Below, in pieces: positions 8,954 to 17,212 of a DNA stretch of 64,000 nucleotides. The DNA lies in contig NZ_CP012673.1 of assembly GCF_002950945.1 (NCBI RefSeq), positions 14,127,501 through 14,191,500 on the forward strand. The letters are read 5' to 3'. The DNA is from Sorangium cellulosum (GTDB lineage: Bacteria; Myxococcota_A; Polyangia; Polyangiales; Polyangiaceae). Positions within the stretch are counted from its first letter, which is position 1, and the number at the start of each line of letters is the position of its first letter. A program made the position numbers and the translations under genes. The notes under the pieces are model-generated. The model saw only the letters and a list, made by a program, of their open reading frames with translations. It searched no databases and had not been told where the DNA came from.

Positions 8954-9751
8954 TCAGGGCGAGAGGGCGGCAGGAGCGCGCTCTCCGCCCGGCGGCGAGG
9001 GCGCGCCGAGCGCCGGGCGCTCTCCTTCGTTTACACGCTCGTGCCCAGGCAGGAAGCTGAGCAGCGTCGCCGCGAGCACGACCGCGGCAGGCACGAGGAA
9101 GGCGAGGAACTGCATGGCGTGCGCGAGCGTCACGCCGGCCGCCGCGCCGACCGCGAACGCCGCGATCTTCCCCCCACGAAGCAACGCATGGCGCCTCGCC
9201 GTCTGCCTCGCTTCACCTTGAACGTACGCGAGCTCGACGAGGTGAATCCCGAGGTCCGTCGCCGGACCCGTGAGGTGGGTCGTGCGGACGAGCAACCCCG
9301 TGCTCGTCGCGACCGCGGCGTTCTGCAGCCCGCTGGCGAAGCTGAGCACGGACAGCAGCACGAAGTCGCCCGCCTCGTCGACGGTCCCTCCAAACGACCC
9401 CAGCAGCCCGTCGTACCCGGCCACCGCTATCCCGGCGGTCGCGGCGGCGACGATCACGAGCGGCGCCGCGTGGAGCGGGCGCTTGCCGCGATGCGCGCGC
9501 GCATTGATGAGCACGCTCGACGTCGCCGCCCCGGCGATGAAGAACGCGAGCACGATCGCGAAGTCGAGCAGGAGCCCGACGCGTGCGACCTCCATGCCGA
9601 GCCGGGTAACCGTTCCGGTCACGTGGGTCACGAAGCGTTCGCACGCGACGACGGCAATTGCGTTCACGCAGCCCGCGGCAAACGTGAGCATGAGCCACGT
9701 CGGCAAGTGGCGGAGCGAGAAGATCGTGTCAGGTTTGTGGAGTGCGAGCAT
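8954..9751 (-). CDS. DUF1275 (YoaK-type) membrane protein
   Basis: 265-residue integral membrane protein with about six hydrophobic segments. The YoaK/DUF1275 signature is visible: AAGCVNAIAVVACERFVTHVTGTVT near the N-terminus and SFASGLQNAAVATSTGLLVRTTHLTG in the middle. The ATG at 9751 has an AGAGGG element upstream; an upstream in-frame ATG at 9811 would add a basic leader with no support. The C-terminal 25 residues are Pro/Gly-rich. It ends six bases from the convergent SDR gene. Function of the family is not established; transport-like roles have been suggested. Confidence 0.85.
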   Translation of the reverse strand: MLALHKPDTIFSLRHLPTWLMLTFAAGCVNAIAVVACERFVTHVTGTVTRLGMEVARVGLLLDFAIVLAFFIAGAATSSVLINARAHRGKRPLHAAPLVIVAAATAGIAVAGYDGLLGSFGGTVDEAGDFVLLSVLSFASGLQNAAVATSTGLLVRTTHLTGPATDLGIHLVELAYVQGEARQTARRHALLRGGKIAAFAVGAAAGVTLAHAMQFLAFLVPAAVVLAATLLSFLPGHERVNEGERPALGAPSPPGGERAPAALSP

Positions 9752-10237
9752 GGTTGTCCCTCTGCGGATTCTCCTCCGTGGCCCAGGGGGCGCGGTGGCC
9801 GGGACCTCCATCGGGGCCCTCGGCCACGCTCCTGCAAGAGCGCTCGCCGCGGAGATCGCGCGCGACGAGGACGGACGCTCATCGCTGCAAGGCCGTGTCC
9901 CGCTTCAGCTCCTCGAGCAGCTCGCGTGAGCCGCCGGGGAAGAGCTCCGGCGTCGACGGCGCGCGAACATGGATCCTCCTTGGCAAGTGCTCATCGCCTC
10001 GGATGGCGGAATCGATGTCCATTCGTGAACGCGGGTCAAGGTGCTCCGCCGGCGCCGGCGCCGGCGCCGGCCGCCGGCCGCCGGGGTCGGTCGGTGAGCG
10101 CGGCAGCAGCGCGCGGCACCGGCGCCCCGGGGAGGCACGGCGCCGGACGAACACGGGCCGGCCGGACGTCACAGCCGCGAGGGCTGGATCGTCATCCAGG
10201 AGAAGGGCCGACAAGCCCGTGACCCAGGAGAGCGATC
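9752..10237. other. Non-coding region upstream of the CMD-ECF41 operon
   Basis: 486 bp with no convincing gene on either strand; open frames here are Arg/Pro/Gly-rich shadows. It contains a run of CCGGCG/CCGGCC repeats at about 10048-10084 able to form strong secondary structure, and the ECF41-type promoter at 10168-10193. Both flanking genes are transcribed away from it. Confidence 0.6.
10168..10193 (+). promoter_or_regulatory. ECF41-type promoter (GTCACA - N16 - CGTC)
   Basis: GTCACA (10168-10173) is followed by exactly 16 bases (10174-10189) and CGTC (10190-10193). This fits the promoter signature published for ECF41 sigma factors (TGTCACA-N16-CGTC), with C instead of T at the first base. 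It lies about 45 bp upstream of the CMD gene that shares an operon with an ECF41 sigma gene, so autoregulation is the obvious reading. Confidence 0.75.
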
Positions 10238-10669
10238 GTGAGCCAAAATACATCAGTCAGGTACGAGCAGGTGATCCCGGACGTGCTGCAGGCGCTGGCC
10301 GGCGTGCATCGCGTGATGGACGAGCACGGCCTCGATCGTAAGCTCGTGTTCCTCGTGCAGCTGCGTGCGTCCCAGATCAACCAGTGCGCCTTCTGCGTGA
10401 AGATGCACACGAGGGAGGCGCGGGAGGCGGGCGAGACGAACGAGCGGCTGGACCGGGTGATCGTCTGGGAGCACGTCAGCGATTTCAGCGAGCGTGAGCG
10501 GGCCGCGCTCGCCTGGACCGAGGCGCTGACCGTGCTCGACAGGCGGACCGACTACGCGGCGCTCCGCGCGCGGCTGCGGGAGCACTACTCCGAGCAGGAG
10601 ATCGGCGTTCTGACGTCGGTCGTGGCCATGATCAACCTGTGGAATCGCATCCAGGTGTCGAGGCACTGA
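10238..10669 (+). CDS. Carboxymuconolactone decarboxylase/AhpD-like protein
   Basis: 143-residue CMD/AhpD-fold protein. The redox CxxC motif and downstream His are clear: Cys50, Cys53 and His57 in QCAFCVKMH. It probably acts as a small thiol-dependent peroxidase or related redox enzyme. The GTG start at 10238 is supported by an AGGAG element eight bases upstream. It ends one base before the sigma gene, and CMD genes are the classical partner and target of ECF41 sigma factors; with the promoter at 10168 this makes a self-contained CMD-sigma operon. The inducing signal is not evident. Confidence 0.92.
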   Translation: MSQNTSVRYEQVIPDVLQALAGVHRVMDEHGLDRKLVFLVQLRASQINQCAFCVKMHTREAREAGETNERLDRVIVWEHVSDFSERERAALAWTEALTVLDRRTDYAALRARLREHYSEQEIGVLTSVVAMINLWNRIQVSRH

Positions 10670-10670
10670 G

Positions 10671-11552
10671 ATGGCGCAGCGCGACGACGGCGCCGCCTTC
10701 GAGGCGGCCAGGCCCATGCTCCTCGGCCTGGCTTACCGCATCCTCGGCTCGCGCGCGGAGGCCGAGGACGCGGTGCAGGACACGTACCTGAAATGGCAGG
10801 ACGCCGACCGGAGCGCGATCGAGAACCCGGCGTCGTGGCTCACGACCACCTGCACGCGCCGGAGCATCGATCTCTTGCGGTCTGCGCGCCAGACCCGCGT
10901 GGACTACGTGGGCGCGTGGCTGCCCGAGCCCATCCACACGTCGGCCGAGCACCGGCCCGACGAGCACCTGGCGCTGGCGTCCTCCCTCCAGACGGCGTTC
11001 CTGCTGGTGCTCGAGCGCCTCACCCCGAAGGAGCGGGCGGCCTACCTGCTGCACGAGATCTTCGACGTCTCCTACCCGGAGATCGCGGCGGCGCTCGACC
11101 TCCAGGAGAGCACGTGCCGCAAGCTGGTCTCGCGAGCGCGCGCGAGCATCGACCAGTCGAGGGTGCGGCACGTCACGCCGCCCGACCGGCAGGAGCAGCT
11201 GCTCGCCGCGTTCCAGACGGCCGTCACGAGCGGCGGCACGGAGGACCTGGCGGCCCTGCTCTCGGACGATATCGAGCTCTGCGCCGACGGTGGCGGCAAG
11301 GTCCCCACCGTGCTTCACGTCCTGCGGGGCAAGGCGGAGGTGCTCGACTTCATCGGCCGCGCGCTCCGCGAGTACTGGCGCGCCTACGCGTGGGACGCGG
11401 CGGACATCAACGGAGGCCGCGGCGTCATCCTGCGGAGAGACGGCGCCGCCACGGCCTGCGTGTCCTTCGCCTACGACGAGCACGGCGCGGCCACGAACAT
11501 CTACATCATGCGCAATCCCGACAAGCTCTCTCGCCTGAGCGGAGAAGCCTAG
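10671..11552 (+). CDS. ECF41-family (SigJ-like) RNA polymerase sigma factor
   Basis: 293-residue extracytoplasmic-function sigma factor. Region sigma2 spans about 12-75 (AEDAVQDTYLKW), sigma4 about 103-160 (LTPKERAAYLLHEIFDVSYPEIA), and a fused SnoaL-like domain follows (about 175-290). The three ECF41 hallmark motifs are present: the linker WLPEP (83-87), DGGGK (206-210) and NPDKL near the C-terminus (282-286). In this group the C-terminal domain replaces an anti-sigma factor and tunes activity. It is co-transcribed with the CMD gene one base upstream and probably drives its own operon from 10168. Confidence 0.95.
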   Translation: MAQRDDGAAFEAARPMLLGLAYRILGSRAEAEDAVQDTYLKWQDADRSAIENPASWLTTTCTRRSIDLLRSARQTRVDYVGAWLPEPIHTSAEHRPDEHLALASSLQTAFLLVLERLTPKERAAYLLHEIFDVSYPEIAAALDLQESTCRKLVSRARASIDQSRVRHVTPPDRQEQLLAAFQTAVTSGGTEDLAALLSDDIELCADGGGKVPTVLHVLRGKAEVLDFIGRALREYWRAYAWDAADINGGRGVILRRDGAATACVSFAYDEHGAATNIYIMRNPDKLSRLSGEA

Positions 11553-11643
11553 CCGCGCTGTTGGTCGTCAGCTCTTCGACGTGGATCAGCTCCGCATGAT
11601 CCTGGCCTGAAGAGGCCCGCCGCCGTCGACCCTCGCTGCGGCC

Positions 11644-12813
11644 TCACCCGGGGGACGGCTTACCGGCCGGCGGCTGCCTCTGCTGCTCCCGGCTCATGCC
11701 TTGAATGCAGAAGGCGAGCGCGGCGCGCAGGTTCCGCTGCGTCGGGATCTGCGACAGGTCGAGCCCGAGCGAGACCATCGTTTGCGCCACGTTCGGCTTG
11801 ATGCCCGCCACGACGCCCTCGGCGCCGAGCAGCCGGATGGCGGTCACGAGCTGGATGATGTTGCTGGCCACGCTCGAGTCCACCATGTTGACGCCCGTGA
11901 GATCCAGGATCGCATAACGCGCCTGCTGGTCCACGATCCGCGTGAGCAGCGCATCCATGACGTCGGCGGTCCGCATGCTGTCGACGACGCCCACGAGCGG
12001 CAGCGTCAGCACCCCGCTCCACACCTCGATGATCGGCGTGGACAGGTTGCGGATGACCTCCTGCTGCTTGTCGATCTGGAGGAGCTTGGCGCGAAGCTCC
12101 TCCTCGGCCATCCGCAGCTCGGTGACGTTGAACGTCAGTCCTGCCACCATCTCGACACGTCCGTCGATGCGCACCGGGGAGAACCAGCTCTCCCAGTGAA
12201 GGCCGTGCACACCGCTGTAGATGTGCATCTCCTCCCCGGCGAGCGCCCGCTGCACCCCCTCGGTGATCTCCGGCGCAGCGCGGTAGGCCTCGAAGATGTT
12301 CTTCCCGACGAGCTCGCCCCGCCGGATACCGGCCTTCTCGACCCCCTTGCCGTCGTGGTAGATGAACGTCCCCTCCCGGTCGATCGCCCAGACGGCCATG
12401 TCCACCTGGTTTGCGATGCAGTCGAGGAGCTCGCCCTTCAACCTCGCCGTCCGCGCGTCGCCGGCGGCCGGCCGCAGCGATCCGTGAACCGCGTCTCCCT
12501 CCTGCGAGCGGCGGGCGCTGTACGACAGGGTCGCATACGCTCCACGGCCGTCTTGCCAGCGCACGTCGATCTGCACGGGATCTCCGCCGCCCTTCAGCTG
12601 GGCGAGGCTGGCCGCGACCGCCTCGCGATCCTCGGGGTGGGCGAGGGCCGTCAGCGACGTCTCGTGATCCGGCGCGAGCCCCAGCGACCGGCGCATGGCG
12701 TCGCTGCAATGCACGAGCTCGCCGTCGAGCCCCGCGATGAAGAGCATCTCGGGGCAGGAGGCGAAGAACGAACGGACCGACTCTGAAGCAGGAGAGATGT
12801 TGGTTTTGGCCAC
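11644..12813 (-). CDS. PAS-PAS-STAS regulator (RsbR-like)
   Basis: Cytoplasmic sensor-regulator of about 389 residues. It has two PAS domains (SVRSFFASCPEMLFIAGLDG and VDMAVWAIDREGTFIYHDGK) and a C-terminal STAS domain (LTLPLVGVVDSMRTADV, LTGVNMVDSSVASNIIQL, GIKPNVAQTMVSLGLDLSQ). The presumed phospho-acceptor region reads MVDSS instead of the IDT of the paralogue at 6328, and it keeps the AQT motif the paralogue has lost. I chose GTG at 12813, which follows a GGGGG element; an in-frame TTG at 12840 would add nine residues. No kinase or phosphatase partner is adjacent. Confidence 0.82.
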   Translation of the reverse strand: MAKTNISPASESVRSFFASCPEMLFIAGLDGELVHCSDAMRRSLGLAPDHETSLTALAHPEDREAVAASLAQLKGGGDPVQIDVRWQDGRGAYATLSYSARRSQEGDAVHGSLRPAAGDARTARLKGELLDCIANQVDMAVWAIDREGTFIYHDGKGVEKAGIRRGELVGKNIFEAYRAAPEITEGVQRALAGEEMHIYSGVHGLHWESWFSPVRIDGRVEMVAGLTFNVTELRMAEEELRAKLLQIDKQQEVIRNLSTPIIEVWSGVLTLPLVGVVDSMRTADVMDALLTRIVDQQARYAILDLTGVNMVDSSVASNIIQLVTAIRLLGAEGVVAGIKPNVAQTMVSLGLDLSQIPTQRNLRAALAFCIQGMSREQQRQPPAGKPSPG

Positions 12814-13092
12814 GCGTTTCGCCCCCCGGGAGAAGAGCAAAACACTCAGGACATGTCAAGCCGGCGTTCTCCCCTGTTCGCGGTGGCGCCGTTCACCAGG
12901 GTGACAGAGCTTCGACAGAACTTCGACTCTGCCAGACGCCCCGAGATGTAGGGGGCCGTGGGACGCGTCAAGTTCACGGTGATCCGTGATCGCGGCCGCC
13001 CGGGCGCGGCCGGCGGCGATCGCCGGGCTCGGCGGCCGGCGTTCCCCTGCGGGGGACGTCGCGGCCGCGTCACCCGCGCCGGGACCTGCGGC

Positions 13093-13602
13093 TCAGGGCG
13101 CGCCCAGGAAGTCCATCTTGCCGATCTCGAGCCCGTTGTGGCGCAGGATCGCGTACGCAGTGGTCACGTGGAAATAGAAGTTGGGCTGGACCCAGTACAG
13201 GAGATAGGGCAGGCCCTTGAGCTGAAGGGGCGGATTGTTCCCCAGGGGGATCGTGATGTCGCGACCCTCCGACCCGTCGATCTGCTCGGGCCGCAGGCTC
13301 TTCAAGAACGCGATCGTCTTGGCGAGGCGGGCCTCTAGCTCGTCGAAGCTGGCCTCGTTGTCCTCGTACTTCGGCAGGTCCACGCCGGCGAGGCGCGCCC
13401 CACAGCCCTTGGCCATGTCGGTGGCGATCTGCACCTGCCGTACGAGCGGGAACATGTCCGGGGAAAGGCGCCCCTCGAGCAGGACGCGGGGCTCGATCTT
13501 CCTGGCCTGCGCGTACGCGGCGGCCTTGGTGAGGATCGCGGAGAGGTTCCCGAGCATCTTCACGAGCACGGGGATCGAGGATTCATACATCGAGATCGCC
13601 AT
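13093..13602 (-). CDS. DUF1993 family protein
   Basis: 169-residue single-domain protein matching DUF1993 (MYESSIPVLVKMLGNLSAIL start, MFPLVRQVQIATDMAKG, FHVTTAYAILRHNGLEIGK and a C-terminal DFLG). The fold is DinB-like, a helical bundle; metal dependence is not shown. The ATG at 13602 is preceded by a perfect AAGGAG six bases away, so the longer upstream frame is rejected. Function unknown. Confidence 0.88.
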   Translation of the reverse strand: MAISMYESSIPVLVKMLGNLSAILTKAAAYAQARKIEPRVLLEGRLSPDMFPLVRQVQIATDMAKGCGARLAGVDLPKYEDNEASFDELEARLAKTIAFLKSLRPEQIDGSEGRDITIPLGNNPPLQLKGLPYLLYWVQPNFYFHVTTAYAILRHNGLEIGKMDFLGAP

Positions 13603-13890
13603 CTTTATCTCCTTGGCAGTCGCACGGTACGGCAGCGCGGTCCCGGTACGGCATGTGCAGCGCGGCGCGGGGGCAGCGCTGGCGAGGACGCGCGTGGGCG
13701 CAAACATAGTGTCCGCCCTGCTCCCGGCGCAAGCGCGCATCGCGCGCCGTCGCGTTTAAAGCGCGCGCCGCCCGCCGCGCGCGCCACGGACTCGCCGGCG
13801 CCCGCGGGACGCCGCGAACTTGGACGTTGAGAGGCGCGCCGCGCAGGCGCTCTGTCTCGCGCTCGCGTCTGTGAAATAGTGCAAAACACC

Positions 13891-13943
13891 TTGACGGGTC
13901 AGGCTTCAGGTCCTTCTACACAGGCGCGCGCTCCACGCGCCTG
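13891..13943 (+). promoter_or_regulatory. Possible promoter with 5'-leader hairpin
   Basis: TTGACG (13891-13896) with TCTACA 18 bp downstream (13915-13920) resembles a sigma70 promoter. Right after it CAGGCGCG (13921-13928) and CGCGCCTG (13936-13943) form a perfect 8-bp stem with a 7-nt loop. The hairpin would sit at the start of the transcript of the lipoprotein gene at 13973. The rest of 13603-13972 shows nothing else I can name. Confidence 0.35.
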
Positions 13944-13972
13944 CTTCCCCCGTGGCGAAAGGATCCTTGTCG

Positions 13973-15481
13973 ATGAACACCACGCTGCGCCGCTGGCGCC
14001 CTCGTTTGCTGGGTTTGACCTCCCTCGCGCTCGCGTCCTGCGGCGTCGAGCCGATCGAGGAGCAGCGCTCCCTGGGCGGCGCCGCGGCGGCGCTGAGCGG
14101 CGGGATCGCCATCGCGGGGCACGTCGGCAACGACGCCTCGAACGCGGGGATGAGCGGCGTCACCGTCCAGCTCAGCGGCCCGGTGAGCGCGTCGGCCGTC
14201 ACCGACAGCCACGGCAACTTCATCTTCCTCGGCCTGCCCGCGGGCGTGTATTCACTCGCCGCCTCCAAGCCGAGCGCGGCGATCACGCCGAGCTCCGTCA
14301 GTCTCGGCAGCGTCAGCGCCGACCAGATCCAGAATTTCACCTGCGCCGGCGCCTGCGGCGCGGGGCCGGCCGTCGATCCCTACAAGGAGATCGCGATCGT
14401 CGACCCGTCGGTCACGGAGGACGCGCGCGCCTCGAACGCGACGGGCGGCCCCTGGAGCTTCCGCTACCTGATCGAGCAGATGACCCCGAGCGGCGTCGAT
14501 CCTGCGGATTTCGTCGCGGAGTGGCTGGAGGGTTTTCAGCCCCTCACCATCAACGGGTATCCCACGACGCCTCGCGGGCTGCCGCCGCTCCTGGACCTCT
14601 GGCCGACGCGGCCCGACGGCAAGCTCGACCTCGCGCAGGCGCCGTTCCAGCTCCTCGGCATCTTCAACCGGACCGACCTGCACGCGAGCGGCAGCGGCGA
14701 GGCGCGCTTCGTGTTCGGCATCATCCCTCGGAACCGCCCCGTCGCCGGGATGACGGTGATCTTCGAGTACCGCCTGCCGACCAACGCGCTCGTGACGGAC
14801 CGGCTCAACTGGATCACCCGCTTCCACGCGCTCGGGCAGTACCCCTTCGGCGCGCAGTACAACGAGGAGCTCCAGGAGATCACGGACCTGTTCACGCAGC
14901 GCGGCGCCGAGCGCAGCACGATGGGCAACCCCAACGCGAGCGCGCTCGGCCAGCTCCGCACGAGCGAGACCCTGCTGGGCGGCGCCCCCTGGTCGTGGCG
15001 GGAGTTCCACCTCGTCCCGGAGCCGACCGGCTACCAGGCCTTCCTGAGGCTCGCCCTTGCCGCCCAGACCCCCGATCAGCAGCTCAACGGCGACGCGGCG
15101 CTCGAGAGCTTCCTGCTCGCGAACCGCACCGGGATCATCGCCGGCGTGACGCCCCTCGACGCGCAGTTCCTCGGCGGAGAGGCGGAGGGCAGCATCGTCC
15201 CCTCCGCCACGAAATGGGTGTTCCCCGGGGCGGACGAGCCGCTGCGCCACGCGTTCGCCGGGCAGACCTGCAACGGGTGCCACAACGCCGAGACGGAGCA
15301 GCTGGCCACCTTCTATCATGTGGCGCCCTTTGCGGTCCCCGGCCCCGACGGCACCGGGGTGCTCTCGAATTTCGTCAAGCAGGTCGAGATCCCGCGGCGG
15401 GTGAGCTTCATGCAGAACCGGCTCACCTGCGCTCCGCTCGCGGGGAACTGCTCGCCAGGATCCGAGTCGGTCGTCCCCTGA
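13973..15481 (+). CDS. Large lipoprotein with carboxypeptidase-regulatory-like domain and one CxxCH haem motif
   Basis: 502-residue exported protein. A twin-Arg-free signal peptide (MNTTLRRWRPRLLGLTSLAL) ends in the lipobox LASC. Residues about 45-120 look like a beta-sandwich regulatory-like domain (VTVQLSGP, TDSHGNFIFLGLPAGVYSL). The rest is unassigned except for a single c-type cytochrome motif CNGCH at about 433-437. The ATG at 13973 has an AAAGGA element; a GTG seven codons upstream is an alternative. The protein is probably anchored on the periplasmic or outer face. A single CxxCH in a lipoprotein suggests a mono-haem redox role, but a chance match is possible. Confidence 0.7.
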   Translation: MNTTLRRWRPRLLGLTSLALASCGVEPIEEQRSLGGAAAALSGGIAIAGHVGNDASNAGMSGVTVQLSGPVSASAVTDSHGNFIFLGLPAGVYSLAASKPSAAITPSSVSLGSVSADQIQNFTCAGACGAGPAVDPYKEIAIVDPSVTEDARASNATGGPWSFRYLIEQMTPSGVDPADFVAEWLEGFQPLTINGYPTTPRGLPPLLDLWPTRPDGKLDLAQAPFQLLGIFNRTDLHASGSGEARFVFGIIPRNRPVAGMTVIFEYRLPTNALVTDRLNWITRFHALGQYPFGAQYNEELQEITDLFTQRGAERSTMGNPNASALGQLRTSETLLGGAPWSWREFHLVPEPTGYQAFLRLALAAQTPDQQLNGDAALESFLLANRTGIIAGVTPLDAQFLGGEAEGSIVPSATKWVFPGADEPLRHAFAGQTCNGCHNAETEQLATFYHVAPFAVPGPDGTGVLSNFVKQVEIPRRVSFMQNRLTCAPLAGNCSPGSESVVP

Positions 15482-15526
15482 GCTCCCGGCGCCCGCCGCG
15501 CCGCGCTCCGCTGGCGCGGCCCCCGG

Positions 15527-15560
15527 ATGCGACAGGGTGTCGCAGGACAACATGTCGCAT
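15527..15560. promoter_or_regulatory. Three-half-site operator-like inverted repeat
   Basis: ATGCGACA (15527-15534) is the exact reverse complement of TGTCGCAT (15553-15560). A further TGTCGCA (15538-15544) lies between them, so the region can pair in two ways. It sits 35-70 bp before the DJ-1/PfpI gene, where a regulator of that gene would bind. No cognate regulator gene is adjacent. Confidence 0.45.
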
Positions 15561-15595
15561 GGTGAATCGCGCTCGCGGCGCGTAGAGCTGCATCC

Positions 15596-16411
15596 ATGAG
15601 ACGTCGACAGATACTGGATCTCGCCGCGGTGAGCGCGGCCGTCGCAACCTTGCATTCGCTGACCGGGTGCGCGCCGGACGACGGCGCTCCCGAGCAGACC
15701 CCCGGCACGCCGGAAGGAGAGGGCTCCTCGATGCAGCACATCGCCATGCTCGTCTACCCGCGCTTCACCGCGCTCGATCTCATCGGACCCCAGACCGCGT
15801 TCAGCATACTTGAAAATGTGCAGGTGCACCTCGTGTGGAAGACGCTCGACCCGTTGACCACGGACTCCGGGATCACCTTGCATCCGACGGCGACCTTCGA
15901 GACGTGCCCCGAGGCGCTCGAGGTCCTGTTCGTCCCCGGCGGCCTGGACGGCACGATCGCGGTGATGAAGGACGGCGAGGTCCTCGACTTCCTCGCGGCG
16001 CGCGCGGAGGCGGCGACCTACGTGACGAGCGTTTGCACGGGGTCGCTGGTGCTCGGCGCGGCGGGGCTGCTCCGCGGGTACCGCGCGACGACGCACTGGG
16101 GCCTGCGCGAGGTGCTGCCCCTCTTCGAGGCCGAGCGTGTCGACGCGCGGTATGTCGAGGACCGCAACCGCATCACCGGGGGCGGCGTCACGTCGGGGAT
16201 CGATTTCGGCCTCCGGGTCGCCGCCAAGATGCGCGGAGAGGCGGCGGCCCAGACGGCGCAGCTCGTCATGGAGTACGACCCCGACCCGCCGTTCCAGGCG
16301 GGCTCCCCCGACACGGCGCCCGCGGCCGTGGTCGAGGGCCTGCGCGGCCGCATGGCGCCGTGGGTGGATGAGGCCAGGCTGGCGGTGGAGCAGGCCAGGG
16401 CGCGCTGGTGA
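15596..16411 (+). CDS. Exported DJ-1/PfpI family protein
   Basis: 271-residue protein with an unusual exported DJ-1/PfpI domain. The N-terminus MRRRQILDLAAVSAAVATLH has a twin-Arg-like basic start and ends in LTGC (Cys25), so it is probably a Tat- or Sec-exported lipoprotein. The catalytic domain (about 46-230) carries VLFVPGGLDG and the nucleophile elbow SVCTGS with Cys147. The sequence resembles isocyanide hydratase/GlxA-type N-terminal domains but lacks the AraC DNA-binding half. The ATG at 15596 gives the signal peptide. Substrate unknown; hydratase, glyoxalase-like or binding roles are all possible. Confidence 0.82.
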   Translation: MRRRQILDLAAVSAAVATLHSLTGCAPDDGAPEQTPGTPEGEGSSMQHIAMLVYPRFTALDLIGPQTAFSILENVQVHLVWKTLDPLTTDSGITLHPTATFETCPEALEVLFVPGGLDGTIAVMKDGEVLDFLAARAEAATYVTSVCTGSLVLGAAGLLRGYRATTHWGLREVLPLFEAERVDARYVEDRNRITGGGVTSGIDFGLRVAAKMRGEAAAQTAQLVMEYDPDPPFQAGSPDTAPAAVVEGLRGRMAPWVDEARLAVEQARARW

Positions 16412-16489
16412 GGGCCGCCTCGTCCGCGGGCGTGCCCCCGGCGGCCCGGTTGCGATAGAGTGCTCGCCGCAACCACCGGAAGGACGAGG

Positions 16490-17167
16490 ATGAAGCTGAC
16501 ATACTTCCCCGTGCGTGGGCGCATCGAGCCGGCGCGGCTCATGCTGGAGCTGGTCGGAGCGCGTTACGAGTTCGAGGCGATTCCGATGGAGCTCTGGGAC
16601 GGACCCGAGGGAAAAGCGCAGTTTTTGCAAATCACGCCGTTCGGCCAGCTCCCGGTGCTGAAGGACGGGGCGTTTGTCCTCTGTCAGTCGCTGGCGATCG
16701 ACCGTTATGTCGCGCGCAAGCTGGACCTCTACGGGAGCACGATCGAGGAGACCGCGCGCATCGATGAGGTCACCGAGATCGCCAACGAGCTGCTGCTCGA
16801 GGTCGGTCTCGTATGCTTCGGGCCAAATTTCCACGAGGTCCGCGCTGCGCACCGGGCGTCGACGGCCACGAAGCTCGACCTCTTGGAGAAGTATTTCGTG
16901 CGCACGAGCGCCGACGCCGAGCACTGGGTGCTCCCTGGCCGCTACACGCTCGCTGACGCCACGATGGCGTTCGCCCTCGAGTCGATATGGCCGCTCCAGC
17001 CCGGCCTGCTCGACGACTTCCCGAAGCTCCAGCACGTGATGAAGGCCTTCTTCTCGGCGGACGGCGTCCGCAGTTACGTGCGCAGCGACCGGCGATTCCG
17101 CACCTGGACCGTGCCCAGCGCCGCGTTCGGCGGGCGGTCCGAGGAGACCGTCCACTGGTCGGATTGA
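16490..17167 (+). CDS. Glutathione S-transferase
   Basis: 225-residue GST with the sigma/nematode-like start LTYFPVRGRIEPARLMLELV, in which the Tyr is the presumed catalytic residue. The cis-Pro region GQLPVLKDG and the Ser-containing QSLAIDRYVARKL bind glutathione. The C-terminal helical domain has the LADATMAFALESIW stretch. The ATG at 16490 follows GGAAGGACGAGG; the longer frame from 16460 is not needed. Likely a cytosolic detoxification enzyme. Adjacent genes do not define a pathway. Confidence 0.88.
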   Translation: MKLTYFPVRGRIEPARLMLELVGARYEFEAIPMELWDGPEGKAQFLQITPFGQLPVLKDGAFVLCQSLAIDRYVARKLDLYGSTIEETARIDEVTEIANELLLEVGLVCFGPNFHEVRAAHRASTATKLDLLEKYFVRTSADAEHWVLPGRYTLADATMAFALESIWPLQPGLLDDFPKLQHVMKAFFSADGVRSYVRSDRRFRTWTVPSAAFGGRSEETVHWSD

Positions 17168-17212
17168 CCGTGGGATCCCGCGGGGGTCGCCCGGGCGGCC
17201 GGAGGGGCGCGA

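Noticed and set aside
9752..10237. Small genes in the gap before the CMD-ECF41 operon
   Set aside because: Frames on both strands are Arg/Pro/Gly-rich, have no ribosome-binding site and overlap the promoter.
14252..17155. 967-codon open frame on the minus strand
   Set aside because: Antisense to three well-supported genes (lipoprotein, DJ-1/PfpI, GST) with Arg/Glu/His-rich composition and no domain.
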